A DNA stretch of 64,000 nt from Marivita sp003149565 (GTDB lineage Bacteria > Pseudomonadota > Alphaproteobacteria > Rhodobacterales > Rhodobacteraceae). Where the stretch lies: assembly GCF_965216415.1 (NCBI RefSeq), contig NZ_CBDCFU010000002.1; one strand, written 5' to 3'. The notes under the pieces are model-generated. The model was not told the DNA's origin and did not search any database. It saw nothing but the letters and a program-made list of their open reading frames with translations. Positions 1-8,190 of the stretch are shown here, in pieces (the stretch's first letter is position 1; each line of letters opens with the position of its first letter). The position numbers and the translations under genes are program-made.

Positions 1-434
1 GTTGGGCCCCGCGCCGCGACGAGCCTGAGCTCGATGGGCATGGGCATCCGAAGATTATTCCGATGTCTGGAAGTGAGCATTTCCGTGTCTCTGCCGGCCG
101 TGATCCGCGCGGTCTCCCGGTTGTGGCTGGTGACGGTGCCATCGTGGGTAAGATCACCGACATGTGGATCGATGAGCCAGAGCAGATGGTGCGCTACCTC
201 GAAATGGAACTGGATGCCGAATATGGCGGTGGGTCGCGTCTTGTGCCGATCACCTTTACCCGCATCTGGGGCAATCGCGTAAAAATCCGTTCGATCTTTG
301 GCGAACATTTTGCCGGTGTGCCGCAGCTCGCGTCACCGCAGCAGATCACCAAGCTCGAGGAAGAAAAGGTCAGCGCTTACTACGGCGGCGGCACGCTCTA
401 TGCGAGCAAGGCGCGCCAAGAGCCACAGATCTGA
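1..434 (+). CDS. puhA: Photosynthetic reaction centre subunit H, C-terminal part (5' end outside window)
   Basis: The reading frame is open from the first base and ends at a TGA at 434, giving about 143 residues of a protein that is normally about 250-260. It carries the cytoplasmic globular domain of the H subunit: a proline-rich stretch ending HGHPKIIPM, then DPRGLPVVAGDGAIVGKI and a conserved segment with WIDEPEQMVRYLEMEL. The H subunit caps the L/M core of the purple-bacterial type II reaction centre and tunes quinone B protonation. The transmembrane helix and N terminus lie upstream of the window. It heads the puhA-puhB-puhC-acsF-puhE-hemA-cycA run on the same strand, the usual Rhodobacterales order. 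Confidence 0.96.
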   Translation, partial: WAPRRDEPELDGHGHPKIIPMSGSEHFRVSAGRDPRGLPVVAGDGAIVGKITDMWIDEPEQMVRYLEMELDAEYGGGSRLVPITFTRIWGNRVKIRSIFGEHFAGVPQLASPQQITKLEEEKVSAYYGGGTLYASKARQEPQI

Positions 435-485
435 CACTTCAAGGACCAACAGCCGCAGCCACGGCTTACGGAAAGGGAACCCACC

Positions 486-1124
486 ATGCCGCATGATGAC
501 TTTCAGGTAGAACCGGTCAAAGGCCTTCCAGAGACACCTCCCGAGGGCGAGGTGATCCTTTGGCAGGGTAAGCCGGATTGGTGGGCTCTCGCCAAAGAGT
601 CGCTTAATTTGCTGTGGGTTGCCGGGTATTTCGTGTTCCTCGCTCTGTGGCGGTTCGTAGCGGTTGTCGATCTGATGCCACTTGGGCAGGCGATCTGGGC
701 GTCTGTGCCGTTTCTGATCCTTGGTGCGATCGTTTGTATGCTGCTGATGGGAATCGCATGGGCTCAGGCGCATTACACGGTCTACACGGTGACCAACCGC
801 CGTATCGCGATGCGGATCGGTGCGGCGCTGACCGTTACGCTGAACTTGCCTTACACACAGATCGGCGCGGCCAACCTGGACCTGCGTAAGTCAGGCACGG
901 GCACCATCGCTTTCGATCTCTTGGGCGACACACGGATCAGCTACTTGGTGTGCTGGCCGCACGTCCGTCCGTGGCGGATCTCGCCAACGCAACCCGCGCT
1001 GCGCTGCATTCCCGAGGCGGAAACCATCGCCGCGATGATCTCGGAAGCGGCAGAGGCACGCGTTTCGATGCCTCAGGTCCAGCGATCCGGCGCTGCTGGC
1101 GCATCGGCCGTAGCCGCCGAATAG
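486..1124 (+). CDS. puhB: Photosynthetic complex assembly protein PuhB
   Basis: A 212-residue protein 51 bp after puhA, with a ribosome site (GGAAAGGGAAC) upstream of ATG 486. The N-terminal 30 residues are soluble (LPETPPEGEVILWQGKPDWW), followed by two or three hydrophobic helices at about residues 40-60 and 70-95. A PH-like domain follows, with YTVTNRRIAMRIG and IAFDLLGDTRISYLVCWPHV. PuhB is known as a membrane assembly factor for the reaction centre and LH1 core complex in Rhodobacter. Position and architecture both support the call. The tail after residue 190 is Ala-rich and probably disordered. Confidence 0.93.
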   Translation: MPHDDFQVEPVKGLPETPPEGEVILWQGKPDWWALAKESLNLLWVAGYFVFLALWRFVAVVDLMPLGQAIWASVPFLILGAIVCMLLMGIAWAQAHYTVYTVTNRRIAMRIGAALTVTLNLPYTQIGAANLDLRKSGTGTIAFDLLGDTRISYLVCWPHVRPWRISPTQPALRCIPEAETIAAMISEAAEARVSMPQVQRSGAAGASAVAAE

Positions 1125-1135
1125 GAGACAGGAAC

Positions 1136-1603
1136 ATGCAAATGGAAACTGTCGACAAAGCCCGTATCCACGCAACAGAACGCGAACTGGTCCCGCGTCT
1201 ATTTGTGCGTGCGATGTTCGGGATGGTTATGATCTGCCTGACTATGGTGGCGATCTACCGCTGGATGGACGGACCGGTGCAATACACCGCACCGGAAGCA
1301 CCTGTCGTAATCGAAAAAACGCTTTTCCTCGAGGGAGCGATGAGCGGTGCTGCCAAGGTTTTCGCCGAGGATGGCACATTGATTGCCGAGTATTCGCCTG
1401 AAGAAGGCGGGTTTCTTTCCGGCATGTGGCGCGTCCTCCAACGGGAACGCACCAAGGCACGCGTCGATCTGGACGGTCCTGTGATCGTCCGCGCACGTGA
1501 AAACAACCGTCTTGAGATCTTTGATCCCAGCACGGGATGGGGGGCCGACCTTATGGGGTTCGGCGCCGACAACTCGGCCGCCTTCGCCAGGCTGCTGAAC
1601 TAA
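1136..1603 (+). CDS. puhC: Photosynthetic complex assembly protein PuhC
   Basis: A 155-residue protein starting at ATG 1136 behind an AGGAGACAGGAAC ribosome site; the frame is open further upstream, but that part overlaps puhB and is not expected to be translated. A cytoplasmic N terminus (ERELVPRLFVRAMFGMV) leads into one transmembrane helix at about residues 22-42. A periplasmic domain follows, with the family hallmarks KTLFLEG, DGTLIAEYSPEEGGFLSG and LEIFDPSTGWGADLMGFGAD. PuhC is known to help organise the LH1-RC core complex. It lies 11 bp after puhB and 17 bp before the next gene, so all are probably one transcript. Confidence 0.93.
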   Translation: MQMETVDKARIHATERELVPRLFVRAMFGMVMICLTMVAIYRWMDGPVQYTAPEAPVVIEKTLFLEGAMSGAAKVFAEDGTLIAEYSPEEGGFLSGMWRVLQRERTKARVDLDGPVIVRARENNRLEIFDPSTGWGADLMGFGADNSAAFARLLN

Positions 1604-1620
1604 CCGAAAGGGAATCGGAA

Positions 1621-1917
1621 ATGGGTCTTTTGACGAAAGAAATTGAGAGGGCGCCTTGCACAGTGGAAATCAGCCATTGTTTCGAGAGTCTGCATGCGCA
1701 TGTGCGTTTCAACAACGGCGCAGTGATCTATCCCGGCGACGAGGTGAAGGTTCAGGGGCCGGAAATCATGGCTCCGTTTGGAGAGGTGGTTTCCGAGGAT
1801 CGTGAAGCGATTATCGTTCGCGCCTCCAAGCTCGAGCAGCTGTGGACCCGCCTGACCGGTGATTTTGAAGTCATGGAACTCTGTGAGTTCTCCTTCTCTG
1901 AAGAGGTGGCGCTATGA
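1621..1917 (+). CDS. Uncharacterised 98-residue protein of the photosynthesis operon
   Basis: A soluble, acidic, probably beta-rich protein of 98 residues with no signal peptide or membrane segment. Visible segments include PCTVEISHCFESLHAHVRF, IYPGDEVKVQGPEIMAPFGE and a C terminus rich in Glu and Phe. The start at ATG 1621 is preceded by GAAAGGGAATCGGAA, and the TGA overlaps the acsF start (ATGA), so the two are translationally coupled. A gene of this size sits between puhC and acsF in related phototrophs. I cannot assign a function. The coupling makes a role in the Mg-protoporphyrin cyclase step or in bacteriochlorophyll handover plausible, but that is inference. Confidence 0.85.
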   Translation: MGLLTKEIERAPCTVEISHCFESLHAHVRFNNGAVIYPGDEVKVQGPEIMAPFGEVVSEDREAIIVRASKLEQLWTRLTGDFEVMELCEFSFSEEVAL

Positions 1918-3038
1918 ACATGCATGCCAAACATTCCGCCGATGCGACAACGGTCGAAGAAGGTCTCGCCATTCAGGAAGAACAGGCCAAGTACGACGAT
2001 AATTTCGCCACTGAAACGGCAATGGCAAACACATTGCTGACACCGCGCTTTTATACAACGAATTTCGACGAACTGGACGCCATCAATGTCGAAGGCATTC
2101 GCGCCGAGTGGGACGAGTTGATCGCTCAAATGGAAGCGGACCCGAACAAGGGCCATTTCAAGAAGAACGAAGATTGGGACCATGTCGATTGGGAAAACAT
2201 GGAGCCGCAGCTGAAAAAGGAATTTATCGACTTCCTGATCTCAAGCTGCACCGCAGAATTCTCGGGCTGCGTCCTTTACAAAGAAATGAAGCGGCGTGGA
2301 AACAACAAGGACATCACTCAGCTCTTTCAACTGATGGCACGCGATGAAGCGCGGCACGCTGGATTCATCAACGACGCTCTGCGCGAAGCGGGCCTGCGAG
2401 TGAATCTTGGTTTCCTGACGCAATCGAAGAAGTACACGTATTTCCGACCTAAATTCATCTATTATGCGACTTACCTGTCCGAGAAGATCGGGTACGCGCG
2501 CTACATCACGATTTTCCGCCACTTGGAAGCGAACCCCGATCTTCGCTTCCACCCGATCTTCAAATGGTTTGAAGAATGGTGCAACGATGAGTTCAGCCAT
2601 GGCGAGGCTTTTGCACTTCTGATGAAGACGGACCCCAAGCTGACCCAGGGCAAGAACGTACTTTGGATCAAGTTCTTCCTGACCGCAGTCTATGCCACGA
2701 TGTACGTGCGGGATCATCAACGTCCGGCTTTCCACAAGGCATTGGGCGTTGACCCTGATTGGTATGCGCATGAGGTCTTTACCAAGACGTCAAAGCTGTC
2801 CGAACAGATTTTCCCCATCACGCTCGACATCGATCATCCACGTTGGCAACCGACGCTTGAAAGGCTGCAGCGCGCAAATGTGCAGATAGCCGAGGCCAAG
2901 GCGCAGGGCGGGATTGGTGGAAAACTGAAAGAGCTTGTTGGCGCGTCCAAGGCGGCGATGTGCTTTTTCTCGCTCTACACTATCCCGGCGAAGAAGCACG
3001 AGGTTCCTAAAAATACGCGGCTTGTGCCCGCTTACTAA
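1914..3038 (+). CDS. acsF: Mg-protoporphyrin IX monomethyl ester (oxidative) cyclase
   Basis: A 374-residue diiron enzyme that forms the isocyclic E ring of (bacterio)chlorophyll using O2. Rubrerythrin/ferritin-like iron ligands are visible: a Glu-rich helix EFIDFLISSCTAEFSGCVLY, the motif ARDEARHAGF at about residues 142-151, and later EWCNDEFSHGEAFALL. The length matches AcsF of Rhodobacter and Rubrivivax. The presence of the oxygen-dependent enzyme in the puh operon is expected for an aerobic anoxygenic phototroph; I see no oxygen-independent BchE here. ATG 1914 overlaps the stop of the preceding small gene. Confidence 0.96.
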   Translation: MNMHAKHSADATTVEEGLAIQEEQAKYDDNFATETAMANTLLTPRFYTTNFDELDAINVEGIRAEWDELIAQMEADPNKGHFKKNEDWDHVDWENMEPQLKKEFIDFLISSCTAEFSGCVLYKEMKRRGNNKDITQLFQLMARDEARHAGFINDALREAGLRVNLGFLTQSKKYTYFRPKFIYYATYLSEKIGYARYITIFRHLEANPDLRFHPIFKWFEEWCNDEFSHGEAFALLMKTDPKLTQGKNVLWIKFFLTAVYATMYVRDHQRPAFHKALGVDPDWYAHEVFTKTSKLSEQIFPITLDIDHPRWQPTLERLQRANVQIAEAKAQGGIGGKLKELVGASKAAMCFFSLYTIPAKKHEVPKNTRLVPAY

Positions 3039-3046
3039 CACAGAGG

Positions 3047-3113
3047 CGCCGCCGTCGGGCGGCGACGTGGGGGCCAGCCCCCACACCCCCGGCATATTTG
3101 TCAAAAGAAGAAG
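3047..3113 (+). repeat. REP-like intergenic element, copy 1
   Basis: Two GC hairpins in tandem: one at 3048-3063, then a perfect 7-bp stem at 3067-3084 with arms GTGGGGG and CCCCCAC around CCAG. These are followed by CCCCCGGCATATTTG and an AAGAAGAAGG tail. A second element of the same design lies at 36736-36790 on the other strand. Elements of this style recur between genes in Rhodobacteraceae. Here the purine tail doubles as the ribosome site of puhE. Confidence 0.7.
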
Positions 3114-3124
3114 GACAAGACAGC

Positions 3125-3949
3125 GTGTTGAATGATCCCTGGATCGCGGCCCTCGTGGCGCTGTTTCTCTGGTGGTTTTCCACCGGGGTGATCCTGATGG
3201 TCGTCAAATATGCAGACCGCCGGGGACCTCGGTTCGGCCAAATTCTGAGCATCGCTGCGTTCCCGGTCTTTTTACTTGGCGCATACGGGATTTGGACCAG
3301 TGCGAATGATGGCCAGACCGGTGCGGCCTATCATGCGTTCCTCGCCTCGCTTGCGCTGTGGGGTTGGATCGAATTGGCGTTTCTGACTGGTACGATCACC
3401 GGTCCGAACCGGCTTGCTTGCCGGAACGACATTCCTGAATGGGAGCGCTTTATTCGGGCATGGGGCACGATCGCCTATCACGAGATGTTGCTTGCTGCGA
3501 CGCTGGCAGGGATTTGGTTCTATACACAGGGAGCCGAGAACACGTTCGGGTTCTGGACCTTTGCGGTTCTCTTCTTTGCCCGGGTGTCCGCCAAGCTGAA
3601 TTTGTTTTTGGGTGTTCCCAAGATCAACACAGAATTTCTGCCGGCCCCGCTCGCACATTTGCCCAGCCATTTCCGGATTGCCAAGATGAACTGGCTGTTT
3701 CCGATTTCCATTACGGCGCTCACCTTTGCAGTCGCTTGCTGGCTGGAGCGCATTTATTCCGCAGCGACACCCGGCGACGTGGTGGGTTTTGCGCTGCTGG
3801 CAGCCATGACGGCGCTGGCGCTGCTTGAGCACTGGTTCATGGTGCTGCCGTTGCCTGACGAGAAACTATGGCGCTGGATGTTGCCGGCGCCCAAACCAAA
3901 ACAACCACAAGATAAGACGATGCGAACGGAGGACGCCCATGGACTTTGA
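3125..3949 (+). CDS. puhE: Photosynthetic complex assembly protein 2, PuhE
   Basis: A polytopic membrane protein of about 274 residues with roughly seven hydrophobic helices, beginning LNDPWIAALVALFLWWF. The conserved centre contains NDIPEWERFIRAWGTIAYHE and FFARVSAKLNLFLGVPKIN, characteristic of the PuhE family (DUF3623). I chose GTG 3125 because AAGAAGAAGGAC lies 9-20 bases upstream; a TTG at 3098 in the same frame has no ribosome site and lies inside the repeat element. The end overlaps hemA by 11 bases. The family is needed for normal bacteriochlorophyll and core-complex levels; its molecular role is not settled. Confidence 0.93.
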   Translation: MLNDPWIAALVALFLWWFSTGVILMVVKYADRRGPRFGQILSIAAFPVFLLGAYGIWTSANDGQTGAAYHAFLASLALWGWIELAFLTGTITGPNRLACRNDIPEWERFIRAWGTIAYHEMLLAATLAGIWFYTQGAENTFGFWTFAVLFFARVSAKLNLFLGVPKINTEFLPAPLAHLPSHFRIAKMNWLFPISITALTFAVACWLERIYSAATPGDVVGFALLAAMTALALLEHWFMVLPLPDEKLWRWMLPAPKPKQPQDKTMRTEDAHGL

Positions 3950-5153
3950 CAGCTTGTTCAATGCCCAGCTTGATGCCCTGAAGGAAGAAGGGAATTATCG
4001 GATTTTTGCCGAGTTGGAGCGCAAATGCGGTGCGTTTCCGAAAGCCAAGTCGCATGACGACGACTGCCCTGACGAAGTCACCGTATGGTGTTCAAACGAC
4101 TACTTGGGCATGGGGCAGCACCCTGCTGTGATCAAATCCATGCAGGATGCGGTTGGTGAAAATGGCTGTGGTGCTGGTGGCACCCGCAACATCAGCGGCA
4201 CCAATCACCAGCACAAGTTGCTTGAAGCCGAACTGGCCGATCTGCACGGCAAGGAGTCCGCGCTGTTGTTCACATCGGGCTACGTCTCGAATTGGGCGGC
4301 TTTATCGACTTTGGGATCTCGCCTTCCAGATTCTGTGATCCTGTCGGACGAGTTGAACCATGCATCCATGATCGAAGGCATTCGCCATGCGCGGTGCAAT
4401 AAGGTGATCTGGAAACACAATGATCCAGAGGATCTGGATCGTAAGCTTGCGGCCCTGCCGAGCAATGCGACAAAGATTGTCGCCTTCGAGTCGGTCTATT
4501 CGATGGATGGCGACATTTGCCCGATGAAAGAGATCGTCGAGGTTGCCGAAAATCATGGTGCGATGACGTATCTGGATGAGGTCCACGCTGTTGGGATGTA
4601 TGGTCCTCGTGGTGGTGGTGTATCAGAACGGGAAGGTCTTGCAGACCGGATCACGTTGATCGAAGGCACACTCGGCAAGGCGTATGGCGTGATGGGCGGT
4701 TATATCACCGGGTCCGAGGCAATGTGTGACTTTATTCGGTCGTTTTCGTCTGGCTTTATCTTTACAACTGCTCTGCCGCCTGCGGTTGCTGCCGCGGCAC
4801 GAACCTCTATTCAGCATTTGAAAGCGAGTAATACTGAGCGTCAACAGCAACAGGCTCAGGTTGCTAAGCTGCGAAAGCGGCTTGACGACATGGGTATTCC
4901 TCATCTGCCAAATCCAAGTCACATCATTCCGGTGATGATCAAGGATCCGGTAAAATGCCGCATGCTGGCGGACATCCTGATGCAGGATTATGGGATCTAT
5001 GTGCAGCCGATCAACTACCCCACAGTACCCAAGGGGACAGAGAGATTGCGCTTCACACCCGGCCCCCTGCATTCGGACGCCGATATCGAGCAATTGGTCC
5101 AGGCGCTCGCAACACTCTGGAAACAGTGCGCAATTGCGCATCAGGTTGCTTGA
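3939..5153 (+). CDS. hemA: 5-aminolevulinate synthase
   Basis: A PLP enzyme of 404 residues that condenses glycine and succinyl-CoA, the first committed step of tetrapyrrole synthesis in alphaproteobacteria. Key features seen are VWCSNDYLGMGQHP, the glycine-rich GCGAGGTRNISGT, YLDEVHAVGMYG and the Schiff-base lysine in IEGTLGKAYG (about K247). ATG 3939 follows GGAGGACGCCC and lies inside the end of puhE, so translation is coupled. Placement at the end of the puh operon ties precursor supply to photosystem production. A second ALAS isozyme elsewhere in the genome is possible, as in Rhodobacter sphaeroides. Confidence 0.97.
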   Translation: MDFDSLFNAQLDALKEEGNYRIFAELERKCGAFPKAKSHDDDCPDEVTVWCSNDYLGMGQHPAVIKSMQDAVGENGCGAGGTRNISGTNHQHKLLEAELADLHGKESALLFTSGYVSNWAALSTLGSRLPDSVILSDELNHASMIEGIRHARCNKVIWKHNDPEDLDRKLAALPSNATKIVAFESVYSMDGDICPMKEIVEVAENHGAMTYLDEVHAVGMYGPRGGGVSEREGLADRITLIEGTLGKAYGVMGGYITGSEAMCDFIRSFSSGFIFTTALPPAVAAAARTSIQHLKASNTERQQQQAQVAKLRKRLDDMGIPHLPNPSHIIPVMIKDPVKCRMLADILMQDYGIYVQPINYPTVPKGTERLRFTPGPLHSDADIEQLVQALATLWKQCAIAHQVA

Positions 5154-5259
5154 CTTAGCCGGTCCTACAGTTACGTCTGAAGGAACCACGCGGGTTTGCT
5201 ATTGGTTATCACGTGGTGAGCGCGCTACTGTGCGCCGAACACGAAAGAGGAGTTCGAAA

Positions 5260-5700
5260 ATGAAGTTGATGTTTGCAACGGCTGCAACGGCGATGACTCT
5301 TGCTGGCGCGGCGTTCGCGGAAAGCCATGCCGGGTCGGGTGATGCGGAGGCTGGCGAAAAGGAATTCAATAAGTGCAAGTCCTGCCATATGATTGTGGCG
5401 GATGATGGTACTGAAATTGTAAAAGGTGGGCGCACCGGTCCGAACCTCTATGGTGTGATCGGCCGTCAGGCGGGCAGCGTAGAAGACTACCGTTATGGTG
5501 ACAGCCTTGTTGCCGCGGGCGAAGCAGGTCTTGTCTGGGACAAAGAGTCCTTCGTCGCCTACGTTCAGGACCCCAAAGGTTTCCTCGTAGAATACCTTGA
5601 TGACAGCAGTGCTCGGTCAAAGATGTCCTATCGTCTGCGCAAAGGCATGGAAGACGTTTATGCCTATCTTGTTTCGGTCGGTCCGGACTCTGGTTCCTGA
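5260..5700 (+). CDS. cycA: Cytochrome c2, soluble electron carrier to the reaction centre
   Basis: A 146-residue class I c-type cytochrome. A Sec signal peptide covers residues 1-20 (cleavage after AGAAFA). The haem site is CKSCH at residues 39-43 and the sixth-ligand methionine is in SKMSYRL (about M122). GPNLYGVIGRQAG and FVAYVQDPKGFL match cytochrome c2 of Rhodobacter. The protein shuttles electrons from the cytochrome bc1 complex to the photo-oxidised reaction centre and may also serve respiration. ATG 5260 has the ribosome site AAAGAGGAG. The gene lies 106 bp after hemA and is followed at once by a terminator, so it may also have its own promoter. Confidence 0.94.
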   Translation: MKLMFATAATAMTLAGAAFAESHAGSGDAEAGEKEFNKCKSCHMIVADDGTEIVKGGRTGPNLYGVIGRQAGSVEDYRYGDSLVAAGEAGLVWDKESFVAYVQDPKGFLVEYLDDSSARSKMSYRLRKGMEDVYAYLVSVGPDSGS

Positions 5701-5719
5701 TCGCGCGGAAAGATACCTG

Positions 5720-5756
5720 AAAAAAGGGGCGTGCTGCCACAGCGCGCCCCTTTTTC
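5720..5756 (+). terminator. Rho-independent terminator after cycA
   Basis: A GC stem (GGGGCG...CGCCCC, loop region TGCTGCCACAG) is flanked by an A run on the left and five T on the right. It closes the photosynthesis operon. Confidence 0.88.
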
Positions 5757-5834
5757 TATTCTGCCATAGTCGTCGAGTTGACCCTGCCTGTGTGCTCGCG
5801 CAAAAGATCGCGGGAAGCAGTTTGGGGCAGTACC

Positions 5835-7151
5835 ATGAAAATCGCGATGATCGGAACCGGGTATGTAGGTTTGGTGTCCGGTGTATGTTTTTCTGACTTT
5901 GGGCATTCTGTGGTCTGTGTCGACAAGGATCAGCGCAAGATTGACATGTTGGAACGCGGTGAAGTTCCGATTTACGAGCCTGGCCTCGACACGCTTATGG
6001 CAAAGAATGTCGACGCAGGTCGGTTGGAATTCACACGCGATCTGGATGCCGCTGTAGACGGTGCAGACGCAGTCTTTATTGCAGTGGGAACGCCAACGCG
6101 TCGGGGCGATGGTCACGCTGACCTGACTTATGTGATGGCCGCTGCCGAAGAGATCGCAAAGTCGGCGAAAGATTATGTGGTGATTGTCACAAAATCGACG
6201 GTGCCTGTCGGGACCAACCGAAAGGTGCGGGATGTTGTAGCGGCTGCCAACCCGACACTGGAATTCGATGTTGCTTCAAACCCCGAATTTCTGCGGGAAG
6301 GGGCGGCGATTGACGACTTCATGAAGCCGGATCGTGTGGTTGTGGGTGTTGAAACAGATCGGGCAGCGGGTGTTATGTCTGAGATATACCGTCCATTGTA
6401 TCTGCGCGATTTTCCGATTGTGACGACGGATTTGGAATCTGCGGAGATGATCAAGTACGCCGCAAACGCTTTTCTGGCGACCAAGATCACCTTTATCAAC
6501 GAAATTGCTGCGCTGTGCGAAAAGGTTGGGGCCGACGTTAAGGAAGTGTCCAAAGGCATGGGTATGGATAATCGCATCGGCAATAAGTTTCTTCATGCTG
6601 GTCCGGGTTATGGTGGCTCATGCTTTCCCAAGGACACCAAAGCTCTTGCCCGGATCGGTCAGGAGCATGCCAGTCCTATGCATATCACCGAAGCCGTAAT
6701 CGCGGTGAACGAAGATATAAAACGGCGCATGATCGGAAAGCTGCTGGACCTGTGTGATGGGTCGTTCAATGGCAAAACCGTAGCAGTTCTTGGCGTGACG
6801 TTTAAACCAAATACGGATGATATGAGGGAAGCTCCATCGCTGACCATCGTCCCAGCGCTTGTTGGGGGAGGTGCAAAAGTGCGGGTTTGTGATCCGCAGG
6901 GCCAGCATGAGGGCGAGGCGCTGTTGCCGGGTGTCGAGTGGCAGGACGATCCTTATCAAGCAACCAAAGACGCAGATTTGATTGTGTTCTTGACAGAGTG
7001 GAACGAGTTCCGCGCTCTTGACCTGCAGCAGATCGCAGCAGGAATGGCGCGGCCGGTTATGGCTGACCTGCGGAACATTTACAGCGCGTCCGTTGCGCGC
7101 GACGCTGGATTTGTGGCGTACGAAAGCGTTGGTCGGATTGGCTATTCCTGA
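5835..7151 (+). CDS. ugd: UDP-glucose 6-dehydrogenase
   Basis: A 438-residue NAD-dependent enzyme that oxidises UDP-glucose to UDP-glucuronate for capsule, exopolysaccharide or LPS sugars. The N-terminal Rossmann fold begins MKIAMIGTGYVGLVSG. The central dimerisation helices carry YAANAFLATKITFINE. The catalytic cysteine is in GPGYGGSCFPKD (about C263), and the C-terminal UDP-binding domain has VLGVTFKPNTDDMREAPS. I start at ATG 5835; the frame is open further upstream but without a better site. It stands alone between a terminator and a gene-poor stretch, and no sugar-polymer genes are next to it. Confidence 0.95.
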   Translation: MKIAMIGTGYVGLVSGVCFSDFGHSVVCVDKDQRKIDMLERGEVPIYEPGLDTLMAKNVDAGRLEFTRDLDAAVDGADAVFIAVGTPTRRGDGHADLTYVMAAAEEIAKSAKDYVVIVTKSTVPVGTNRKVRDVVAAANPTLEFDVASNPEFLREGAAIDDFMKPDRVVVGVETDRAAGVMSEIYRPLYLRDFPIVTTDLESAEMIKYAANAFLATKITFINEIAALCEKVGADVKEVSKGMGMDNRIGNKFLHAGPGYGGSCFPKDTKALARIGQEHASPMHITEAVIAVNEDIKRRMIGKLLDLCDGSFNGKTVAVLGVTFKPNTDDMREAPSLTIVPALVGGGAKVRVCDPQGQHEGEALLPGVEWQDDPYQATKDADLIVFLTEWNEFRALDLQQIAAGMARPVMADLRNIYSASVARDAGFVAYESVGRIGYS

Positions 7152-7600
7152 GCCAAACTTAACATTTTGAGTCCAGAGATCCGGCGATACCGGCGCACAG
7201 CCACGTGTGAATGTGGCGGGATTGTCAGCGTATTCTCAAACAAACATTTGATATGAGAGCGCATTGTTTGCTCGATTGACATGATGGAGGCGAAATGAGG
7301 CAAAAAGCTTTGCCGAATGCCACATTTCTGCCAAATATAATTCTGTCGGGCGGGGGCTCGAACATAGGTGCGTCCATGCGTCAGGTCTCTGACACTGTCC
7401 ACTCTCTCATTTTGCTCACGGGCTGCGCGTCGCGCAGACTTATGATGCTTGGACACAGCACTTTCGCAGCACAGGAGCTTTGGGTGTAGCACAAACGGCG
7501 TGTCCCAGTACGATTGGCAGCTACAACCAGTCAAAGAGGTGAAGCGTACCCAGTCGTTTGAATCGTCGAAAGACGGCGTCCAAAGCTCCTGCGGCTGATA
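7152..7600. other. 449-bp stretch without a convincing gene
   Basis: No open frame here has protein-like composition. A 64-codon frame at 7295-7489 (+) has a good GGAGG four bases before its ATG, but its protein matches no family I know. An inverted repeat CAAACAA (7237-7243) / TTGTTTG (7264-7270) lies just upstream of it. A 14-bp perfect palindrome at 7593-7606 spans the stop codon of the next gene. The stretch may hold a regulatory region or a small RNA, but I cannot prove either. Confidence 0.35.
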
Positions 7601-8167
7601 TCAGCCTGCAGTATCCCGATCCAAGATCGTCTTTAAGATTGCCTTTGCGTTGTCCGACGCCCAGTCCGCGTCACCACGCAAGCGCGCAACTTCCTCGCCT
7701 TCGGGATTTAGAACCACGGTGATCGGAAGCCCGAGAACCCCCATCTCTCTGGCAAGACCAGACCCGGGATCGCGATGCAACGGCAAATTGCTGACACCAA
7801 TTTCTTCGAAGAAAGCCTTCATGGCGGGAGGAGGATTGCGCCCGGTTGCCAGTGTCACAACCTCGAAATCTTCGCCGCCCAATTCCGTTTGAAGTTCTGC
7901 CAGCATCGGCATTTCCTTGCGGCAAGGCGCGCACCACGTCGCCCAGAAATTCAACAGGATCCACTTGCCTTTGTAGTTATCCAGAGAAATGGGGTCGCCA
8001 TCAAAGGTGGTGAATTCCGCCGTTCCTGCTGCCTTTGGCGTTGTGTGAAACGTAAGCTTTTTCATATCGCCTTCGCGCAACGCTTCTGCGGCGGCAAGAT
8101 CTGCCAGTGCTGGGTTTGCAAGCGTCACAAGGCCCGTATAGAGGATGGCGGCAATCGTATTCTTCAT
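7601..8167 (-). CDS. TlpA-like thioredoxin-fold disulfide reductase
   Basis: A 188-residue secreted protein. A signal peptide covers about residues 1-22 (MKNTIAAILYTGLVTLANPA). The redox domain has ILLNFWATWCAPCRKEMPML, a classical WCAPC active site, and the cis-proline loop GLPITVVLNPEGEEVARL. TlpA/ResA-type proteins reduce periplasmic or membrane-facing disulfides, often in cytochrome maturation; the substrate here is unknown. ATG at 8167 is preceded on the minus strand by CGGAGGGAAA. The gene diverges from argH with only 23 bp between the start codons, so each promoter must overlap the other gene. Confidence 0.9.
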   Translation of the reverse strand: MKNTIAAILYTGLVTLANPALADLAAAEALREGDMKKLTFHTTPKAAGTAEFTTFDGDPISLDNYKGKWILLNFWATWCAPCRKEMPMLAELQTELGGEDFEVVTLATGRNPPPAMKAFFEEIGVSNLPLHRDPGSGLAREMGVLGLPITVVLNPEGEEVARLRGDADWASDNAKAILKTILDRDTAG

Positions 8168-8190
8168 TTTCCCTCCGAAGGGGTAAGACC

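Noticed and set aside
7142..7534. A 130-codon minus-strand frame after ugd.
   Set aside because: Cys/His/Arg-rich translation with no domain and no ribosome site, and it overlaps the end of ugd.
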